NCBI RefSeq assembly: GCF_009900745.1
Contig: NZ_WXVU01000016.1
Span: forward strand, 1-64,000
Direction of reading: 5' to 3'
DNA: 64,000 nucleotides
From: Chryseobacterium sp. c4a
Lineage (GTDB): Bacteria > Bacteroidota > Bacteroidia > Flavobacteriales > Weeksellaceae
Shown here: positions 58,935-64,000 of the stretch, one piece after another
Numbering within the stretch: the first letter of the stretch is position 1
Layout: every line of letters starts with the position of its first letter
The notes under the pieces: generated by a model
Database searches by the model: none
What the model was told of the DNA's origin: nothing
The model's input: the letters and a program-made list of their open reading frames with translations, nothing else
Made by a program: the position numbers and the translations under genes

Positions 58935-59585
58935 TTACTTCCAGACTTTCAAATCATAAGCCGCTTCCCAGAAGTGATATTCCATTCTGGATGCAGTAAT
59001 AAAGGCTTCTGTCATCCTTCTTCTGGTTTCTTCGGTACTGTTTTCAGCTATTTTATCACAGATAGCAATTGCCTGATCCACTGCTGCTGAAAACTCTTCT
59101 CCAGCATACGTTGCAATCCACTTTTCATAAGGGTTATCAACTGTATTTTGGATCTCATAAATGTAATTTCCAACTTCACGATAAATCCAGAAACAAGGGA
59201 GAACTGCTGCAACCGCAATTTCTACAGATTCCAGTGCTGCGGTACTTCTTAAGAAGTGAATATAATGATGACACGCTGGCTGTAAAATACCTTTATCAGT
59301 GAGCCCAAAGTCTTTGAAATAAGATTCGTGAAGAGCATTTTCAACAACGATGGTATTTTCAGCAAAACGCATAAAAGTAAGGACATCCTGAAGCTCAGTA
59401 ATTTTGGCTGCTATAAGGGAAAGCGTTCTTCCAAAGTGCTCCAGATATAAAGAATCCTGAGCCATATAAAAACGGAATTTTTCCTGTGGCAGACTCCCTT
59501 CTGATAATTCTTTGATAAAAGGCATATCCAAAATAGATTGATAGCATTCTTGTATATCGTTCCAGGTTGATTCAGACCATTTCAT
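58935..59585 (-). CDS. tenA: Aminopyrimidine aminohydrolase (thiaminase II type)
   Basis: 216 residues, helical. The catalytic Cys is in AAVLPCFWIYREVGNYI, the mark of the active TenA_C class; FMRFAENTIVVENALH and EEFSAAVDQAIAI hold the other active-site acids. It recovers the pyrimidine from degraded thiamine. Last gene of the thiM-thiE-thiD-tenA operon; its start overlaps thiD by 14 bases. Confidence 0.94.
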   Translation of the reverse strand: MKWSESTWNDIQECYQSILDMPFIKELSEGSLPQEKFRFYMAQDSLYLEHFGRTLSLIAAKITELQDVLTFMRFAENTIVVENALHESYFKDFGLTDKGILQPACHHYIHFLRSTAALESVEIAVAAVLPCFWIYREVGNYIYEIQNTVDNPYEKWIATYAGEEFSAAVDQAIAICDKIAENSTEETRRRMTEAFITASRMEYHFWEAAYDLKVWK

Positions 59586-60405
59586 TTTTGATAAGTTTTT
59601 GAGGGTTAAAAAAATGATTCAGCGGCCCGTTTCCATGTCCTGTTTGTACATCTATTCCGTTTTCTATAGCCTGATAGATATATTGCTGCCCAAGAGCAAC
59701 AGCTTCATATAAGGTTTTTCCCTGAGCAATATAGGCTGCAATGGCAGACGAAAGCGTACAGCCTGAACCATGCGTATTATTAGTATTAAATTTCAATGTT
59801 TCGAAAGAATGAAAATTCTCCTGTTCATCATAGAATAGGGAGGTAATAGTTGAGGTTTCCTGATGTCCGCCTTTAAGAAGAATCGTTTTACATCCTAATT
59901 TTTTGATTTTGATTCCGGCGGTATATAGATCTTCCAGTGTTTCAACTTTTATATCTGCTAAAATTGCTGCTTCATCCATATTGGGAGTGATGACATCAGC
60001 AATAGGAAAAAGCATTTCAGTGAGTGCGGTAATGGTTTCTTCTTCAATCAAACGATGGCCGCTGGTGGCAACCATTACAGGATCAAAGACAACAGGAATT
60101 TTGGGGTACTCCGCCAATGTGGAAACAATGGTTTCTACCAGCTGCGGGGTATGAACCATACCAATTTTTATAGCATCTGGAACAATATCGTCCAGAATCG
60201 CTTTTATTTGATCAGCAACTGCTTCTACAGGAATAGGATATATCTTTCGTACTCCCTGAGTATTTTGTACAGGTAAAGCCGTTAATACTGATGTTGAAAA
60301 ACAACCTAAAGCAGAAGCCGTTTTAATATCAGCCTGAATCCCGGCACCGCCGCTTCCATCAAAGCCGGCAATAGTTAAGACTGAAGGGTATTTGTATTTT
60401 TTCAT
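59572..60405 (-). CDS. thiD: Hydroxymethylpyrimidine (phosphate) kinase
   Basis: 277 residues, ribokinase fold. TIAGFDGSGGAGIQADIKTA is the family start and NNTHGSGCTLSSAIAAYIA the anion hole and base (near residue 215). It phosphorylates the pyrimidine moiety twice before coupling by ThiE. It overlaps thiE by 4 bases (atga-type), so translation is coupled. Confidence 0.95.
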   Translation of the reverse strand: MKKYKYPSVLTIAGFDGSGGAGIQADIKTASALGCFSTSVLTALPVQNTQGVRKIYPIPVEAVADQIKAILDDIVPDAIKIGMVHTPQLVETIVSTLAEYPKIPVVFDPVMVATSGHRLIEEETITALTEMLFPIADVITPNMDEAAILADIKVETLEDLYTAGIKIKKLGCKTILLKGGHQETSTITSLFYDEQENFHSFETLKFNTNNTHGSGCTLSSAIAAYIAQGKTLYEAVALGQQYIYQAIENGIDVQTGHGNGPLNHFFNPQKLIKNEMV

Positions 60406-61037
60406 TTTACAATTTCATTTTTTAATTCATAAGCAGCTTTCTGAGAATCAGCAGCACTGCATATAGCGGAAACTACTGCAAGACAATTTGCTCCTGCATT
60501 GATAACTGCTCTTGCATTGCCTAGATGAATATTGCCTATGGCTACTAAAGGTTTATCTGTAAGTTGTCTGATTTGGGAAATTCCTTCCAAGCCCCATTCT
60601 ACAATAGTATCCGTTTTAGTATTGGTTTTAAAAACAGGGCTTATTCCCAGGTAGTCGGAAACTGCAGTTTGCTCGTTATTGAGCTGAGCGAGATATTCTA
60701 TAGAGTAACCGATTATTTTACTGCCAATCAATGGTCGTTGTCTCAGATCCTGAGGAGTTGCATCGCTGTTGCCCACGTGTATTCCTGCTGAGTTTACTTT
60801 TTCGGCAACGATGACATTATCATTGATGATAAGAGGAATACCATATTTATCTGTAATTTCAATAAGTCGCAAGGCTTTTTGAAGAAATGCTTCAGTACTG
60901 TCATTTTTTTCACGAAGCTGTATTATATCCACCCCTCCTAATATGGCCTGTTCTGCAACTTCCAGAAAGTTTTTTCCCTTACAGTCGGCTTCAGAAATTA
61001 CTAGATATAATGAGTAGGGGAAAGTAGCTGCATTCAT
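60402..61037 (-). CDS. thiE: Thiamine-phosphate synthase
   Basis: 211 residues, TIM barrel. IQLREKNDSTEAFLQ, LIINDNVIVAEKVNSAGIHVGNSD and PLVAIGNIHLGNARAVINAG are the substrate-binding segments. It joins pyrimidine and thiazole phosphates to thiamine phosphate. It overlaps thiM by 4 bases. Confidence 0.96.
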   Translation of the reverse strand: MNAATFPYSLYLVISEADCKGKNFLEVAEQAILGGVDIIQLREKNDSTEAFLQKALRLIEITDKYGIPLIINDNVIVAEKVNSAGIHVGNSDATPQDLRQRPLIGSKIIGYSIEYLAQLNNEQTAVSDYLGISPVFKTNTKTDTIVEWGLEGISQIRQLTDKPLVAIGNIHLGNARAVINAGANCLAVVSAICSAADSQKAAYELKNEIVK

Positions 61038-61831
61038 GATTTTTCTATTTTCAAATGACCTGTAAATTCTTCTTCGGTAATATTGTACAGCTTATCAATC
61101 AAGTTGACCTGAAGACTGCCTGGGCCTTTACTTTCAAGAATAGCCAGTTCACCTGCAATCCCCAATAATGCCATAGCAGCAGCAGTTCCGGCTACTTTGT
61201 CTTCCGTAACTCCGATGAATGCACCAATTAGTGCAGTAGCAGAACATCCCAGACCTGTTACTTTGGTCATGAGAGGATGTCCGTTTTTGATTTGTATAGA
61301 CTGATTTTTGCTTAGGATAATATCTGTTGCACCCGAAATGCATACAATCGTGTTGTATTGATCAACCAGGGTTTGTGCGGCTTCAACAGCATCACTACTG
61401 TCTGCGGTGCTGTCTACGCCTTTGGTTACTGTTGTATTGGTTTTAGCCAACGCAATAATCTCAGAGGCATTACCTCTGATTACAGTAGGATGAAATTGTA
61501 AAAGTTGGTGTAACGTCTGATCACGAAAAGAGGTAGCTCCTGCACCTACCGGATCCAAAACCCATGGTTTATGGATGGCATCTGCCGTTTCAGCGGCCAT
61601 CATCATAGATTCAGCCCGGGATTCATCAAGGGTACCAATATTAATCACCAATGAATGGGCAATATTGATTATTTCTTTGATTTCAGAGCGGGCATGGGCC
61701 ATAATCGGAGACGCTCCTGCAGCCAAAAGAGCATTAGCAGTATTGTTCATCACTACATAGTTGGTGATATTATGAACAAGAGGAGACTTTTGTCGTACAA
61801 GTTGAACTTGTTCCCAAAGATTTTTTTCCAT
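61034..61831 (-). CDS. thiM: Hydroxyethylthiazole kinase
   Basis: 265 residues, ribokinase-like. PLVHNITNYVVMNNTANALLAAGASPIMAHA is the substrate-binding start; TKVTGLGCSATALIGAFIG holds the catalytic Cys and anion hole. It phosphorylates salvaged thiazole. First gene of the operon, about 70 bases after the TPP riboswitch. No ThiC, ThiG or ThiH gene is in the window, so this operon is for salvage. Confidence 0.96.
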   Translation of the reverse strand: MEKNLWEQVQLVRQKSPLVHNITNYVVMNNTANALLAAGASPIMAHARSEIKEIINIAHSLVINIGTLDESRAESMMMAAETADAIHKPWVLDPVGAGATSFRDQTLHQLLQFHPTVIRGNASEIIALAKTNTTVTKGVDSTADSSDAVEAAQTLVDQYNTIVCISGATDIILSKNQSIQIKNGHPLMTKVTGLGCSATALIGAFIGVTEDKVAGTAAAMALLGIAGELAILESKGPGSLQVNLIDKLYNITEEEFTGHLKIEKS

Positions 61832-61898
61832 TGTTATGATTAAAGATAAAAAATAGCTTTAGGAAAAAATCCGAGACAAAAGACATAAGGAAATCATG

Positions 61899-61988
61899 TC
61901 ATTTTGCTTTTCCCTACGTCGGTGTAAGCCGTATCAGGTTCAAAGGGACTCTCTCAATTCTTTTCAGAATACCCCTAAAGCAAAACAA
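61899..61988 (-). promoter_or_regulatory. TPP riboswitch (thi box) upstream of thiM
   Basis: On the minus strand the conserved pieces come in order: P1 arm GTTTTGCTTT, AGGGGT, a CTGAAAAGAATTGAGAGAGT-type P2/P3 region with the GAGA element, CCCTTTGAACCTGAT, ACACCG and CGTAGGGAA, then the closing AAAGCAAAAT. These match the thiamine pyrophosphate aptamer. When TPP is high it should turn the thi operon down. Confidence 0.93.
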
Positions 61989-62045
61989 ATGTATAAAAAT
62001 TATCAGAGGAAGCAAAAACCTTTAACAGATTTTGCTGAAAGCATA

Positions 62046-63887
62046 TTACCGCTCTACCAATTCTTTTACAGGTTCTCCGTAATAGTCAATTTTTGTGGTA
62101 TTGATCTGAAGAAGCTGATACCATTTTCTGAAAGCTCCTATGAAAACAATCAACATCAATACCATTGCCGTTACGGCAAGAGCAGCCAGTAAATATTGTT
62201 CTTTTGGAATATAAATGCTAGTGACCTGAATATATCCCGCCCAAAACGTGATGATTGCCATAAAAACACCTGGAATTGCTGAACAAAGTGCATATTTCCC
62301 TCTGTTCATTCTAATGAGCATGGTAGTGCATACAATCAGTCCACAAGCTGCCAATAACTGGTTACTGATCCCAAATAATGGCCAGATGCTGCTCACATTT
62401 CCGGTATACACCAGATAGCCCCAGGCAAAAGTAAATAATAAGCTGCTGATGATAATTCCGGGAACCCAGTTTTTATCATTAAATTTAGGTACAACAGATC
62501 CTAACATCTCTTGTAGGAAAAAACGACCCACTCTGGTTCCGGCATCAATCGCCGTAAGAATGAATACCGCTTCAAACATAATCGCAAAATTATACCAGTA
62601 GGCAGTCAGTTGATCCATATAAGGGATTTTGTTGAAAATATGAGCCATTCCCACAGCCAGAGAAACAGCACCGCCTGTTCTTCCATAAAGATCAATACCT
62701 ATTTTTTGAGAATAGTAATCAATGTCTACTCCATGTAATGAAGGGTGTGTGGCAAGGAATGAATCATAAGCCTCTTTCGGAGTGTTGATGGCAAAGTAAT
62801 CACCAGGCATTAAAGTGCAGGCAGCAATCAAGGCCATAAGGGCAACAAAACCTTCTACCAGCATAGCACCATAGCCTACAAAAAGAATTTCTCTTTCTTT
62901 ATTGAGCATTTTCGGAGTAGTTCCCGTAGCAATTACAGCATGAAACCCAGAAATAGCTCCACAGGCAATCACAATAAAAATAAAAGGAAGTACAGGGCCA
63001 CCAATGACAGGGCCACCACCATTTACAAATGCTGTTATGGCAGGCATCTGTACCGTAGGATGGATGACAATGACACCAATAGCAAGCATAATAATCGTCC
63101 CGATTTTAAGGTAAGTAGAAAGATAATCTCTCGGAACTAAAAGAAGCCAGACTGGTAATACAGAAGCCAGAAAACCATAAAGAGGAATAGCAATGGAAAT
63201 GGTTTTAATATCCCATGAAAATAGATTATTCATTGTAGGATTCTGCATCAAACTATGGCCGCCGATAATTCCGGCAATTAATAGAATCCCTCCGAGGATA
63301 CTGGCAAAAAGAACACTGTTTTGTCTATAACGCATAATCAATCCCATGATGATCGCAATAGGCATTGTAATGATTACTGTAAATAGCGACCAGGAGGCTT
63401 CGTGCATTGCATTAATACAAGCAAGTGATAACCCCGCCAATGTAAGAATTAAGATAAATAAGATGGCAAAACCGGCTACAGTGCCAGTTGTTTTCCCAAT
63501 TTCTTTGGAAGCAATAGTGGCAAGGCTTTGCCCTTTATGCCGAACAGAAGCAAACAAAACAACCATATCATGCACTCCGCCACCTAATACACACCCAATT
63601 AAAATCCAAAGAGCACCGGGCAAATATCCGAATTGAGCAGCTAAAACAGGCCCTACAAGAGGCCCCGCAGCAGCGATAGCAGCAAAATGATGCCCAAAAA
63701 GTACATTTTTATTGGTAGCAACATAATCTTTGCCATCTGCGAATTCTACAGCAGGCGTGGTATGATGATCATTAAGTTTAAGTACTTTGTTGGCGATGAA
63801 AATACCATAAAATCGATATGCTATGGCAAAAATAAGTACAGATGCAAATATAAGAGTAAGCGCATTGATATTGTTCAAGAAATCCAT
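62046..63887 (-). CDS. cstA: Carbon starvation protein CstA (peptide/pyruvate transporter)
   Basis: 613 residues, about 16 transmembrane helices. Conserved parts are YVATNKNVLFGHHFAAIAAAGPLVGPVLAAQFGYLPGALWI, VHDMVVLFASVRHKGQSLA, and FHAVIATGTTPKMLNKE. It ends at QINTTKIDYYGEPVKELVER, shorter than the E. coli protein but normal for this phylum. CstA proteins import peptides or pyruvate during carbon limitation. Upstream (63888-64000) is AT-rich with no gene. Confidence 0.95.
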   Translation of the reverse strand: MDFLNNINALTLIFASVLIFAIAYRFYGIFIANKVLKLNDHHTTPAVEFADGKDYVATNKNVLFGHHFAAIAAAGPLVGPVLAAQFGYLPGALWILIGCVLGGGVHDMVVLFASVRHKGQSLATIASKEIGKTTGTVAGFAILFILILTLAGLSLACINAMHEASWSLFTVIITMPIAIIMGLIMRYRQNSVLFASILGGILLIAGIIGGHSLMQNPTMNNLFSWDIKTISIAIPLYGFLASVLPVWLLLVPRDYLSTYLKIGTIIMLAIGVIVIHPTVQMPAITAFVNGGGPVIGGPVLPFIFIVIACGAISGFHAVIATGTTPKMLNKEREILFVGYGAMLVEGFVALMALIAACTLMPGDYFAINTPKEAYDSFLATHPSLHGVDIDYYSQKIGIDLYGRTGGAVSLAVGMAHIFNKIPYMDQLTAYWYNFAIMFEAVFILTAIDAGTRVGRFFLQEMLGSVVPKFNDKNWVPGIIISSLLFTFAWGYLVYTGNVSSIWPLFGISNQLLAACGLIVCTTMLIRMNRGKYALCSAIPGVFMAIITFWAGYIQVTSIYIPKEQYLLAALAVTAMVLMLIVFIGAFRKWYQLLQINTTKIDYYGEPVKELVER

Positions 63888-64000
63888 ATCCTTTAGTTTT
63901 TTTTAATTAATAATTCAAAACATTGGCTTTTTTATTGAAAATAAATTAAATATAAGCCAAGGTAATTATTTTTAAAATAAAAACGGATGATATGTATATC

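Overview
The window looks like a chromosomal segment of a Chryseobacterium-type flavobacterium (phylum Bacteroidota). It is AT-rich. Genes lack Shine-Dalgarno sites, and several starts follow the TTTG-N19-TAnnTTTG promoter of this phylum. Exported proteins have MKK...Q-type signal peptides, one secreted protease ends in a type IX secretion (T9SS) sorting domain, and the lipoproteins carry short SC/AC lipoboxes. Most of the window is ordinary housekeeping content. No rRNA, tRNA, transposase or CRISPR array was seen.

The striking locus is at the left edge. One reading frame on the minus strand is open from the ATG at 8876 to the first base, so the protein has at least 2,958 residues and its C-terminus lies outside. 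It reads as a giant single-chain toxin. In order it has: a signal peptide; a clostridial-neurotoxin-like (M27-like) zinc protease with HEMIH at residues 210-214; a short basic loop closed by two cysteines (394-404); a pertussis/cholera-type ADP-ribosyltransferase-like domain (about 456-590); a stretch strongly resembling the botulinum/tetanus translocation domain (about 640-850, core 771-835); an Ig-like linker; four hemopexin-like repeats; and then more than 1,700 residues of AbfB-like beta-trefoil units alternating with five copies of an unnamed repeat of about 171 residues. From memory, a BoNT-like metalloprotease toxin family has been reported in Chryseobacterium piperi. This gene probably belongs to or near that family. 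The extra ADP-ribosyltransferase-like domain, the cysteine loop and the very long glycan-binding tail are the parts most worth study.

Bases 9310-15513 hold a TPR/LuxR-type sensor-regulator (minus), then a plus-strand run of small membrane, lipoprotein and unknown genes. Three of these are apparent paralogues, and one gene remnant lies among them. Bases 15721-22430 carry a split transketolase, an exported unknown protein, a T9SS-secreted metalloprotease and a sodium:solute symporter. Bases 22820-28753 are a minus-strand stress or detoxification cluster: two GNAT proteins, OsmC, a 4Fe-4S protein, a TMEM175-like channel, an FMN oxidoreductase, two pirins and an MFS exporter.

Bases 28896-47788 contain asparagine synthetase, an rRNA methyltransferase, YjdM, an ABC ATPase, a YceI lipoprotein, pheS, a ferredoxin reductase with its ferredoxin, a prolyl oligopeptidase, a LOG-family protein, PepD and RecR. 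Bases 47790-58809 hold a glycosyltransferase, SecG, a catalytic/non-catalytic M16 peptidase pair, a UvrD/PcrA helicase and a TonB-dependent receptor. Bases 58935-61987 form a thiamine-salvage operon (thiM-thiE-thiD-tenA, minus) behind a TPP riboswitch, followed by the CstA peptide/pyruvate transporter. Intergenic gaps contain many clear intrinsic terminators, a family of decayed palindromic repeats, a 99-bp direct duplication upstream of the helicase, and an orphan terminator that may end a small RNA.
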